Under the pieces are notes generated by a model, which saw only the letters and a program-made list of their open reading frames with translations, was not told the DNA's origin and searched no databases. A stretch of 10,362 nucleotides of DNA from CAITSH01 sp945892985. Its GTDB lineage: Bacteria > Pseudomonadota > Gammaproteobacteria > Burkholderiales > SG8-39. The stretch is taken from positions 1 through 10,362 of the forward strand of contig CAMDDU010000083.1 of assembly GCA_945892985.1 (NCBI GenBank), in the 5' to 3' direction. This document shows positions 1 to 6,162 of this stretch, one piece after another. Position numbers and translations under genes: made by a program. Numbering within the stretch: the first letter of the stretch is position 1; every line of letters begins with the position of its first letter.

Positions 1-51
1 GCCCAGCTCGATGTGATAGCGTTGCTCAAAGGTGAGATGCTTGTAGCGCAT
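1..51 (-). CDS. IS30-family transposase, N-terminal fragment (runs off the left edge)
   Basis: The minus strand from position 51 encodes MRYKHLTFEQRYHIELG, which matches the opening of IS30-family transposases (M-x-Y-x-HLT-x-EQRY-x-I). Only 17 codons are inside the window; the rest, including the DDE catalytic domain, lies to the left. The start is supported by an AGGAG ribosome site (complement of 58-62) six bases upstream of the ATG. IS30 transposases cut and join the element ends and tend to favour palindromic targets. The short length limits the call to family level. It cannot be said whether the full gene is intact. Confidence 0.8.
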   Translation of the reverse strand, partial: MRYKHLTFEQRYHIELG

Positions 52-149
52 GGGACGCTCCTATCCGTCTTCGCAAACAGAAAGGTACACCCTGGGGCAT
101 CTCACCTTCCTCTAAAGCCCGGATGTTGCACTTCGAGGTTTAATTCGCA
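1..149 (-). mobile_element. IS30-family insertion sequence, transposase-proximal end (partial)
   Basis: The region carries the transposase start and about 95 bp of upstream DNA. Read inward on the minus strand from about position 149, the sequence is GCGAATTAAACC followed by TCGAAGTGCAACA. I recall this kind of tip (ending in AAGTGCAACA) from IS30-family inverted repeats, but the other end is outside the window, so the boundary is estimated. The outer edge probably lies between about 142 and 152 and falls inside a 20-bp palindrome. Confidence 0.55.
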
Positions 150-161
150 TATATGCGAATT
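142..161. repeat. 20-bp perfect palindrome at the IS30 outer edge
   Basis: Positions 142-151 and 152-161 are exact reverse complements (AATTCGCATA / TATGCGAATT). It sits at the presumed tip of the IS30 element. It could be a palindromic insertion target, a mirror image of the inverted-repeat tip, or an operator of a gene broken by the insertion. An AT-rich stretch (TTAATATGG) follows, but no gene starts properly after it; the ATG at 171 opens only six codons. Confidence 0.6.
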
Positions 162-206
162 TAATATGGTATGGCGAAAATAGTGCGGTGAAACGGCACC
201 CAAAAG

Positions 207-238
207 AAAAACCCCGCGCCTTGCGACGCGGGGTTTTT
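207..238. terminator. Strong bidirectional intrinsic terminator
   Basis: AAAAACCCCGCG (207-218) pairs perfectly with CGCGGGGTTTTT (227-238) around an 8-nt loop. Each strand has a T tract after the GC stem, so it can stop transcripts from both sides. It lies 23 bases past the stop codon of the leftward hydrolase gene and is its natural end. It also shields that gene from transcripts leaving the IS30 element. Confidence 0.9.
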
Positions 239-261
239 AGCTTGTAGCAAGCCCTCGGGGA

Positions 262-1722
262 TCAGCGCTTGCGGCTGGCCGTGGCGTAGAGCTCGCCGAC
301 CGGCACGACGCGGCCGTGCAGCGGCAGGATCTTCACCACATCAAACTTGAGGCGCTCGATATTGTCGATCAGGTTGACGTGATTGGCGTTGGGCGTGGCC
401 GGCGCCGGCGCGTTGGACGGCAACGGCGTGTAGGCATCGGCCTCGATCAGGAGTTTTTCCTTGGGCAGGTAGACCATCAAGAAGGTGTCGTTGTGCACGC
501 CGTCCTTCACACGGTGGATCTCGATGCTGCGCGTGGCGTCCTTCATTTCCATCTTGTCACCGACCGTGACGATCTTCGCCTTCTTTTTCGACTTGGTCAG
601 CAGGTCCGGCGCGATGGTGTTCTTGGCCGCAAGATTCTTCTCGAAGTACGCCTTGTTGCCCGCCTGCGTGACAATGGTCAGGCCCGAAGCCACCGCCGTG
701 CGCACGCCACCGGCATGATCAAAGTGGTTGTGCGTGTTGATCATGAAGCGGATAGGCTTGCCGGGAACAAGCTTGTTCACCTGCTCGATCACCGGACCGC
801 TGCGGCCGTCGTTGAGCGGAGCCTCGACCAGCACCATGTGATCCTTCATCTCGATCGCCACGCTATTGTGCGAACCGCCGGCGATATGCCACACGCCCTC
901 GGTCACCTTCTCGGCAAGCACGCGCTCGCTGTATTTCTCCACAAGCTCGGGCACCTTGATGTCGGCGCTCGCGTCCGGCTGCACTTCCTTGACGTTCACG
1001 TCCAGCACGGGAAAACCGCCTTGCGACTGCCGGATGTGCGTCGGAAACTTCGACCCGCTGACATCGCGGTAATCGCCGTAGGTTGTGACCGCCGCCACCT
1101 CACCGACCACCGGATCGGGCAGGCGCGACTCGACGCGCTCGACCATGTAACTGTCGTTGATGAACGCGGTTGCGATGAACTTGCCCGGCTCGGTGAACTT
1201 CACCGCAGCGACCGACTTGCCGTCCTTGCTGGTGCTAAAGCTGACGGTGGCCTTGTTTTTCATCGCCGCCTTGATCACGCCGTGCGGGGTGATCCACAAC
1301 TGGTGCACGCGATCATTGATAAAGCGCGGACCGGGTTGGACGTTGCTGCCGGCCATATTCCAGGCGAGGTTGCCGCTGACGAACTGGTCGTTGCGCTGCT
1401 GACCGGCGAGCGGATAACCGCCGCCGCCCTTGGGCTCGGCGCGACTCAGCGTAATCTCCTCGCGCATCGAGGCGGTGTCGTAGTTGATGGTGCGAATCAT
1501 GCTATGCACCATGATCTTGGGCCACGCGGTGCCGGGCAGGAAGGCCTGCCCATAGGTGTAGCCGGTGCCTTCGGCCACATAGCGGATGGTCTTGGGTTCG
1601 CCCATCGCGGCTGCGGCCCGCTTCAAAATAGCATCAGCGTCATCGGCCAGCACCGCGCCCGAAATAAAACCCAGCGCAGCACAGGAAAAGCCCGCTCGCA
1701 CGATCAACTTCTTGCTCAACAT
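262..1722 (-). CDS. Exported metallo-beta-lactamase-fold metallohydrolase
   Basis: The 486-residue protein has a Sec-type signal peptide (residues 1-25, KK then a hydrophobic run ending AVLA). A region of about 230 residues without a motif I recognise follows, then a C-terminal metallo-beta-lactamase domain (about 270-480). The metal-site pattern is complete: THNHFDH (H331, H333, D335, H336), H410 in GVHND, D429 in EADAY and H469 in LPLHG. This predicts a dinuclear zinc hydrolase acting in the periplasm; the substrate is unknown. The ATG at 1722 is preferred over an in-frame ATG 19 codons upstream because it has an AGGGGAGAG ribosome site just before it and begins directly with the signal peptide. 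A strong terminator follows the stop. It lies downstream of, and in the same direction as, the small gene at 1877-2281. Confidence 0.9.
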   Translation of the reverse strand: MLSKKLIVRAGFSCAALGFISGAVLADDADAILKRAAAAMGEPKTIRYVAEGTGYTYGQAFLPGTAWPKIMVHSMIRTINYDTASMREEITLSRAEPKGGGGYPLAGQQRNDQFVSGNLAWNMAGSNVQPGPRFINDRVHQLWITPHGVIKAAMKNKATVSFSTSKDGKSVAAVKFTEPGKFIATAFINDSYMVERVESRLPDPVVGEVAAVTTYGDYRDVSGSKFPTHIRQSQGGFPVLDVNVKEVQPDASADIKVPELVEKYSERVLAEKVTEGVWHIAGGSHNSVAIEMKDHMVLVEAPLNDGRSGPVIEQVNKLVPGKPIRFMINTHNHFDHAGGVRTAVASGLTIVTQAGNKAYFEKNLAAKNTIAPDLLTKSKKKAKIVTVGDKMEMKDATRSIEIHRVKDGVHNDTFLMVYLPKEKLLIEADAYTPLPSNAPAPATPNANHVNLIDNIERLKFDVVKILPLHGRVVPVGELYATASRKR

Positions 1723-1745
1723 GGTCTCTCTCCCCTGGTTGAAAA

Positions 1746-1761
1746 CCGGCCGGAGGGCCGG
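1746..1761 (-). terminator. Weak intrinsic terminator or leader hairpin
   Basis: CCGGCC (1746-1751) pairs with GGCCGG (1756-1761) around a 4-nt loop. On the minus strand it is followed by TTTTC. It lies about 115 bases after the stop of the gene at 1877-2281 and just before the ribosome site of the hydrolase. It could end the first transcript or act as a leader structure for the second. The T tract is short, so confidence is modest. Confidence 0.35.
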
Positions 1762-1815
1762 ACACAGGGAGGTAAACATGCCGGACCGGGGATTCTATTC
1801 CCCTTCTGTTGTGAT

Positions 1816-1854
1816 CTTTCTACTTCGGATTGCGCGCTTTCCACTTCGGTTGCG
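1816..1854. repeat. Two-copy imperfect direct repeat
   Basis: CTTTCTACTTCGGATTGCG (1816-1834) is followed 21 bases later by CTTTCCACTTCGGTTGCG (1837-1854), differing by one substitution and one indel. A looser third copy may start near 1793. The repeats fill the gap between the two leftward genes and have no coding explanation. Confidence 0.6.
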
Positions 1855-1876
1855 AATTGCCCCCCGGCGCGATCCC

Positions 1877-2281
1877 TTATTCTTCCTCTACGCGCACGCG
1901 TAGGGTCTTTTTGCGCGGCAGCGTGGCATTTCCGCGAAACTGCTGCTCCCAATACGCCACATCCGTCGGGCCCGGCGCGGCGCCGGCAAGCATGGCACCG
2001 GTACTGGGCGATTTGGCGCAAATGGCCAGTCCCTCCTCGGTCAGGCGGTAAGTCATGCCATCACCTTGCAGCCAGCGCTGCTTTTTCCAGTAATCAATGG
2101 CGCGGCCCTTGATCAAAAAATCGACCAGATTGCGCTGCATGTCCACCGGCGCAAGCGGCTCAGCGCTTGGTGCCGCGCCGGACTGCGCCACCCTGAAGGC
2201 GGCGACGGTATAGGCGCGGATTTCCGCCTGTTTTTCCGGAAAATCCTCTGGTGCATAAAATTTGACGGGTTGGGTCAGCAT
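1877..2281 (-). CDS. Hypothetical protein, possible winged-helix segment
   Basis: I do not recognise this 134-residue protein. It has no signal peptide or membrane segment. The middle (about residues 48-90, from VDMQRNLVDFLI through YWKKQRWLQGDGMTYRLTEEGLAIC) reads like two helices and a beta wing, as in winged-helix proteins, but this is inference from pattern alone. The C-terminus is basic then acidic (RKKTLRVRVEEE). The ATG at 2281 is chosen because the in-frame stretch upstream is low-complexity Arg/Ala/Pro and looks non-coding; the ribosome site (AAAGACG) is weak. It is divergent from the gene at 2532 and is transcribed in the same direction as the hydrolase. Confidence 0.7.
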   Translation of the reverse strand: MLTQPVKFYAPEDFPEKQAEIRAYTVAAFRVAQSGAAPSAEPLAPVDMQRNLVDFLIKGRAIDYWKKQRWLQGDGMTYRLTEEGLAICAKSPSTGAMLAGAAPGPTDVAYWEQQFRGNATLPRKKTLRVRVEEE

Positions 2282-2531
2282 GGGGCGTCTTTGAAAGGGG
2301 GCTGCGGGGGCGGTCGCGACGGGATGAACCGCCGCACGTTTCACGCCGCACGCTGCGTTGAAGGACGTCCATTCTATGCCCTGCGGCGCAAACCGGGGAC
2401 GGCCACGCTGCTTTATGATGACTGCCTTGGCTACCAAAATACGGTAGTAAACTGCCGCCCCTCTTTAGTGCACCACACGGCGCACGCCACCACAGCGCCG
2501 TTCCAGACCATTCAAAAGAAGGAAACACCCC
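2282..2531. other. Divergent intergenic region
   Basis: This 250-bp gap separates the leftward gene (start 2281) from the rightward gene (start 2532) and must hold promoters for both. It contains a short inverted repeat, CTACC (2431-2435) and GGTAG (2443-2447), in an AT-richer patch that is a plausible regulatory site. I see no convincing -35/-10 pair. The good ribosome site AAGGAAA (2519-2525) serves the rightward gene. Confidence 0.4.
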
Positions 2532-3338
2532 ATGTCGGACTCAATCAAACGCGTCAGCGATTTTCTCGACTCCCTGCGCCCCGCCGCCGACAGCAAACCC
2601 GCTCCGCGCGCCGAACTGCTCACCGAAGACGCCATCTTCCAGACGCTGGGCAAGATCGAAGGCCGCGACGCCGTGATCGCGCGCATGAGCAACGATGGCG
2701 CCGGCGCGGCCTACCGCACCATGCAATGGGAAGCGCCGGTCCTTGACGGCGCCGACGTGCGTATCACCGGCCGCATGCCGGCCGGCTCGACGGTGGGTGG
2801 CGTAATCATCACCTTCCAGTTCAATGCCGGGCGCATCAGCGCCGTGCTGCAACAACCGCTGCCCGGCGCGCCGATACCGGCCACGCCGATCAAGATCACC
2901 GAAGAAATACGCACCATGGTGGCCAACGCGCAGGTTGACGGTTTTCCAATGACCGTGGCGCACGTGGACCTCAAGGGCCAGCCTATCATCTCGTTTCGCG
3001 GCTCGACGCAGGTGTTCAGCGACACCCAGCTCGCCATCTGGGTGCGCAACTCAGACGGCAATTTTTTGAACGCGGTCAAGGCCAACCCCAAGCTCGCGCT
3101 GATGTACCGCAATGGCAAGACACGCGCCCTTTATCAGTTTCAAGGCCGTGCCCATGTTTCCACCGACGCCAAGGCACGCGAGCAGATTTTTTCCAACATG
3201 AACCAGAGCGAACGCAACCATGACTATGCGCAGACCGGCATCGCCCTGATCATCGACCTTGACCGCATCGAAGGCTGGGCCGGCATGAACCCCGACGGGC
3301 AGGTGGGCAAGGTGCGCATGCTGCGCGACGCGGGCTGA
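2532..3338 (+). CDS. NTF2/SnoaL-like domain fused to a pyridoxamine 5'-phosphate oxidase-like split barrel
   Basis: The 268-residue cytoplasmic protein appears to have two parts. Residues about 8-110 resemble an NTF2/SnoaL-like fold (LLTEDAIFQTLGKIEGRDAV, then VGGVIITFQFNAGRISAVLQQ). Residues about 120-250 resemble the FMN-binding split barrel of the PNPOx family (ITEEIRTMVANAQVDGFPMTVAHVD, FSDTQLAIWVRNSDGNFLNAVKANPKLALMYRNG, then ALIIDLDRIEGW). Family members bind flavin, F420 or heme and act as oxidoreductases or small-molecule binders; the ligand here is not visible. The start has a good ribosome site (AAGGAAA) seven bases away. Only two bases separate its stop from the methyltransferase start, so the two are very likely one transcript with coupled translation. 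Confidence 0.85.
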   Translation: MSDSIKRVSDFLDSLRPAADSKPAPRAELLTEDAIFQTLGKIEGRDAVIARMSNDGAGAAYRTMQWEAPVLDGADVRITGRMPAGSTVGGVIITFQFNAGRISAVLQQPLPGAPIPATPIKITEEIRTMVANAQVDGFPMTVAHVDLKGQPIISFRGSTQVFSDTQLAIWVRNSDGNFLNAVKANPKLALMYRNGKTRALYQFQGRAHVSTDAKAREQIFSNMNQSERNHDYAQTGIALIIDLDRIEGWAGMNPDGQVGKVRMLRDAG

Positions 3339-3340
3339 AC

Positions 3341-3982
3341 ATGCACTACGCCCTCCTCGCACTGGCCTTTTTCGCCGCCACCGCCTTGGCGCAAGCCCCC
3401 CACAGCCACCAGCACAGCTTCGGTGACGCCGACAAATGGGCCAAGGTGTTTGATGACCCCGAGCGCGATGCCTGGCAAAAACCGCACGCGGTGATTGAGG
3501 CCCTCGCGCTCAAACCCGATGCGGTGGTGGCCGACCTCGGTGCCGGCACCGGCTATTTCGCCATGCGACTTGCGCACATGGTCTCAAAGGGCCGCGTCTA
3601 CGGCGTGGACCTCGAACCCAAAATGGTGAAGTACCTCGCCGAACGCGCCAAAAAGGAGGGCCTGAAAAACCTCAGCGCCGTGCAGGGCACGCCCTCGGAT
3701 GCCAAGCTGCCGGCCAAGGTCGACCTGGTGTTGCTGGTGGATGTGTATCACCACATCGACGCGCGCGAAGCCTATTTCGGCAAGCTCGCCGCCGCGTTAA
3801 AACCCGGCGGACGCGTGGCCATCATCGACTTCAACGCCAGCTCCAAAGTCGGCCCGCCGGTGCGCGAGCGCATGACGGCCGAACAAGTGCAGGCGGAAAT
3901 GGGCAAGGCCGCTTACCGCCTCGCGGCCCACCACGACTTCTTGCCCAACCAGTACTTCCTGGTGTTCGAGCGCAGCAAATAA
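3341..3982 (+). CDS. Class I SAM-dependent methyltransferase with a signal peptide
   Basis: The 213-residue protein shows the Rossmann methyltransferase pattern: motif I VADLGAGTG (63-71), the acidic residue after strand 2 in VYGVDLE (D90), VDLVLLVDVYHHI (127-139), and LKPGGRVAIIDF (153-164). The N-terminus (residues 1-19) looks like a Sec signal peptide ending ALAQA, followed by a His-rich HSHQHS. Export of a SAM-dependent enzyme is odd because SAM is cytoplasmic; the segment could instead be a membrane anchor. Similar signal-bearing methyltransferases exist in other proteobacteria, so this is not a one-off error. The substrate is unknown. The gene starts two bases after the PNPOx-like gene and has no ribosome site of its own, so it is probably translationally coupled. 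Confidence 0.88.
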   Translation: MHYALLALAFFAATALAQAPHSHQHSFGDADKWAKVFDDPERDAWQKPHAVIEALALKPDAVVADLGAGTGYFAMRLAHMVSKGRVYGVDLEPKMVKYLAERAKKEGLKNLSAVQGTPSDAKLPAKVDLVLLVDVYHHIDAREAYFGKLAAALKPGGRVAIIDFNASSKVGPPVRERMTAEQVQAEMGKAAYRLAAHHDFLPNQYFLVFERSK

Positions 3983-4171
3983 CAGGTGACAGGTAACAAC
4001 ACGCGAAGGGTAACAAACGCCGGACAATACCGTCTTCTGACGGCATCAATGATGTCGCGGTAGACTCGTCTCAAAACAAGGTGGCACAAGACCGCTCGCA
4101 CGACTTTACTTTGGCTTATGCAGCAAACTCGGGCATAAAAAAAGAAGCACCCACCAACCGGAGGAAACACC
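3983..4171 (+). other. Intergenic region with repeats and a likely promoter
   Basis: The 189-bp gap begins with short repeats (AACAGGTGACAGGTAACAA, then GGGTAACAAA). It has a small hairpin (CCGTC 4030-4034 with GACGG 4039-4043) and ends with the amidohydrolase promoter candidate and ribosome site. No coding signal is evident. Confidence 0.5.
4111..4139 (+). promoter_or_regulatory. Candidate sigma-70 promoter of the amidohydrolase gene
   Basis: TTGGCT (4111-4116) and CATAAA (4134-4139) are 17 bases apart, each matching four of six consensus positions. The implied start of transcription lies about 25 bases before the ATG at 4172, and a CGGAGG ribosome site (4160-4165) fits between. Both hexamers are imperfect. 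Confidence 0.4.
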
Positions 4172-5269
4172 ATGTCACTCGATTCCCCACGCGACTGCGC
4201 CACCGTCGAAATCACCGCCGAGCAGTTCGGCACGCGCCGCGGCTTCATGCAAGCCATGGGTGCGATCACAGCGACCGCCGCCCTGCCCGCCTGCACCAGC
4301 ATGGGTTCCTCGGCCGCCGCGCCAAAGCTCATCGACACCCACCACCACTTTTATCCGCCCGCCTACCAGAAGGCCTGGCTGGGCTGGGAGGCCGAGCGCA
4401 AGATCCCGCACTTCACGCAGCAGGTGGGCTGGAGCATCAACAAAGCCCTGGCTGAAATGGACAAGGGCGGCGTCAAGACCGGCATTCTGTCGCTCGCCTC
4501 CACGCCCGGCGTGTGGTTCGACAAGGGCCCGGCCGAGGCCATCAAGATGGCGCGCGAGTGCAATGACTTTGGCGCCAAGATGGTCAAGGATTACCCGGGC
4601 CGCTTCGGCCTGTTTGCCACGCTGCCGATGATAGACGTCGAGGCCAGCCTGAAAGAAATCGCCTATGCCTTTGATGTGCTCAAGGCCGACGGCGTGGGCC
4701 TGCAGACCAACTACGGCGACGTGTGGCCCGGCGACGCCAAGTTCAAGCCGATTTTCGACGAACTCAACCGCCGCAAGGCCGTGGTGTACTTCCACCCGCT
4801 CGTCGCCGCCTGCTGCGGCCGCCTGTCGGTGGGCACCTTCCCCGCCGTCATCGAAGTGCCGCACGACACCACGCGCGCCGTGGTGAGCCTGCTCTTGTCG
4901 GGCACGCTTGCGCGCAACCGCGACACCAAGTGGCTGTTCAGCCACGGCGGCGGCACCGTGCCCATGCTCGCAGGTCGCATGGATTACTTCTTCAAGTTCC
5001 GCCCCGACGCCAAGACCATCGCCCCCGATGGCTTCGAGGCCGAGTTCAAGCGCCTGTTCTACGACACCGCCAACGCCACGCACCCCTCGTCGATGGCCGC
5101 GCTGCTCAAGCTCATCCCCGAGTCGCAGGTGGTGTTTGGCACCGACTACCCGTATGTGCCCATCGACACCCAGGCGGCGGCCATCCGCAAACTGGGCTTG
5201 TCCGACGCGACGGCGCAAGCCATCGAGAGCGGCAACGCCATGAACCTGGTGCCGCGACTGAAGAACTAG
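4172..5269 (+). CDS. Tat-exported amidohydrolase-2 (ACMSD/decarboxylase-like) family protein
   Basis: The 365-residue protein has a twin-arginine signal, TRRGFMQAMG (21-30), followed by a hydrophobic stretch and a lipobox-like LPAC (Cys41). It may therefore be a Tat-exported lipoprotein or a periplasmic enzyme. The TIM-barrel amidohydrolase pattern is complete: DTHHHF (metal ligands H57 and H59), H208 in YFHP, H258 in FSHGGG and D325 in GTDYP. The closest general family is amidohydrolase 2, which includes aminocarboxymuconate-semialdehyde, gamma-resorcylate and 6-methylsalicylate decarboxylases. It could be a nonoxidative decarboxylase or a hydrolase of an aromatic or organic acid. The gene has its own CGGAGG ribosome site. 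Bug-type solute-binding genes downstream suggest a link to uptake of organic acids, which is inference. Confidence 0.9.
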   Translation: MSLDSPRDCATVEITAEQFGTRRGFMQAMGAITATAALPACTSMGSSAAAPKLIDTHHHFYPPAYQKAWLGWEAERKIPHFTQQVGWSINKALAEMDKGGVKTGILSLASTPGVWFDKGPAEAIKMARECNDFGAKMVKDYPGRFGLFATLPMIDVEASLKEIAYAFDVLKADGVGLQTNYGDVWPGDAKFKPIFDELNRRKAVVYFHPLVAACCGRLSVGTFPAVIEVPHDTTRAVVSLLLSGTLARNRDTKWLFSHGGGTVPMLAGRMDYFFKFRPDAKTIAPDGFEAEFKRLFYDTANATHPSSMAALLKLIPESQVVFGTDYPYVPIDTQAAAIRKLGLSDATAQAIESGNAMNLVPRLKN

Positions 5270-5313
5270 GGTAAAAAAAGGAACCGGCGCGTCAATGCTG
5301 ACTGCCATAGGTC

Positions 5314-5341
5314 TTGACGTTGGTAACCTTTAAGTTACAAT
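5314..5341 (+). promoter_or_regulatory. Promoter and likely autoregulatory operator of TA module 1
   Basis: TTGACG (5314-5319) and TACAAT (5336-5341) with a 16-base spacer form a good sigma-70 promoter. An inverted repeat, GTAAC (5323-5327) and GTTAC (5334-5338), lies between and over the -10 box, as expected for repression by the HTH antitoxin. The -10 box overlaps the toxin ATG at 5340. Confidence 0.65.
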
Positions 5342-5681
5342 GGTCGAACTAGATGTGTTGATTTACCAGACCACCGATGCGCGAAAGCCGTTTGCGGTCT
5401 GGCTCGACGCACTCAAAGATCGTCTGGCGCGCGCACGAATCCGCACCCGCATCAACCGGCTCGCGCTGGGCAATCCGGGCGACCATCGGGCATTGGATGG
5501 CGGCGTGTTTGAACTTCGTATTGACTGGGGGCCCGGATACCGTGTCTATTTCGCCCGCACGGGAAATACGATTGTCCTGCTGCTCTGTGGCGGGGACAAG
5601 ACGACACAGCAAAAGGATATCGAACATGCAAAAGCGTACTTCCAGGACTACAAAACCCGCACCGCCAAGCGTGTCCTATGA
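5340..5681 (+). CDS. Type II toxin, RelE/HigB superfamily (phage Gp49-like)
   Basis: The 113-residue protein matches the Gp49-like addiction-module killer family along its length: KPFAVWLDALKD (16-27), RARIRTRINRLALGNPGDHRAL (31-52), GVFELRIDWGPGYRVYF (55-71) and LLLCGGDKTTQQKDIEHAKAYF (80-101). RelE/HigB toxins typically cleave mRNA on the ribosome and are neutralised by the partner antitoxin. The length is normal for the family and the conserved core is intact. The order is toxin first, as in higBA. The ATG at 5340 gives the usual family N-terminus but has no ribosome site and overlaps the -10 box. GTG 5355 and TTG 5358 are alternative starts. The 3' end overlaps the antitoxin gene by 56 bases. 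Confidence 0.92.
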   Translation: MVELDVLIYQTTDARKPFAVWLDALKDRLARARIRTRINRLALGNPGDHRALDGGVFELRIDWGPGYRVYFARTGNTIVLLLCGGDKTTQQKDIEHAKAYFQDYKTRTAKRVL

Positions 5682-6084
5682 GGCGTTGCTCATCGAACAA
5701 CTCAAAGATCCCGAAGAGGCAGCGGCCTACATAGAGGCCGCCATCGAAGACGGCGATCAGGCAGCGCTCATGCTCGCCCTGCGCCATGTCGCGCAGGCGC
5801 TGGGCGGCGTTTCCGAGATTGCCCGCAAATCAAAGCTCACGCGCGAAGCCACATACCGCATGCTGTCCAAAACAGGCAACCCGGAACTACGCAGCCTGAC
5901 GGCCATTCTCGGCGCAGCAGGCCTGCGCCTGTCGGTAAAGCCGATTCTGAAACACGCGACGCGGACGGTGAAGCGAGCCCGCGCGAAAACGCGCGACAGC
6001 AGCGCAATTGTCGATTGGTCCAAAGCCGAGCGCGTGCGTATGCCAAACCTTAAACCAACACCGCCGTCCAGACTGCGCAAATAA
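5626..6084 (+). CDS. HTH antitoxin (HI1420/HigA-like) with an unusual C-terminal tail
   Basis: The 152-residue protein starts at ATG 5626, inside the toxin gene, with an AGGAT ribosome site eight bases before it. Residues about 17-107 match the HI1420-type addiction antidote: SYEALLIEQLKDPEEAAAYIEAAIEDGD, then the helix-turn-helix region ALRHVAQALGGVSEIARKSKLTREATYRMLSKTGNPELRSLTAIL. It would bind the toxin and repress the shared promoter. Family members are usually about 90-110 residues. Here an extra basic tail ends with DWSKAERVRMPNLKP (130-144), which resembles the N-terminal region of BrnA/CopG-type antitoxins, then stops short of the ribbon-helix-helix. Overlap with the toxin gene argues for one mRNA and coupled translation. 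Confidence 0.9.
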   Translation: MQKRTSRTTKPAPPSVSYEALLIEQLKDPEEAAAYIEAAIEDGDQAALMLALRHVAQALGGVSEIARKSKLTREATYRMLSKTGNPELRSLTAILGAAGLRLSVKPILKHATRTVKRARAKTRDSSAIVDWSKAERVRMPNLKPTPPSRLRK

Positions 6085-6111
6085 AACGCAAACGCCCCCG
6101 GCGCGATTTGT

Positions 6112-6137
6112 CACAACACGAAGCACACAACACGGAA
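6112..6137 (+). repeat. Short direct repeat before the first Bug gene
   Basis: CACAACACGAAG (6112-6123) is repeated as CACAACACGGAA (6126-6137), a 14-base period. A related motif occurs near 3995-4008 and on the minus strand at 1803-1813. It lies 25 bases before the start codon of the solute-binding protein. The role is unknown. Confidence 0.55.
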
Positions 6138-6162
6138 TAAGCAACGTAAGGAGGAGCACCCC

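Noticed and set aside
171..191. Mini open frame MAKIVR after the palindrome
   Set aside because: Six codons with no ribosome site; at most a remnant of a disrupted gene.
1723..1779. Upstream in-frame ATG adding 19 residues to the metallohydrolase
   Set aside because: The addition would bury the signal peptide, and the downstream ATG has a clear ribosome site.
316..2112. Very long rightward open frame opposite the metallohydrolase gene (598 codons)
   Set aside because: It is rich in His, Arg, Asp and Val repeats typical of the antisense of GC-rich coding DNA, has no family motif, and crosses into the next gene; the minus-strand protein has full catalytic motifs.
4175..5308. Leftward open frame (377 codons) opposite the amidohydrolase gene
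   Set aside because: Composition is that of an antisense shadow (Gly, His, Val, Ala and Arg runs), and the rightward frame holds a complete amidohydrolase.
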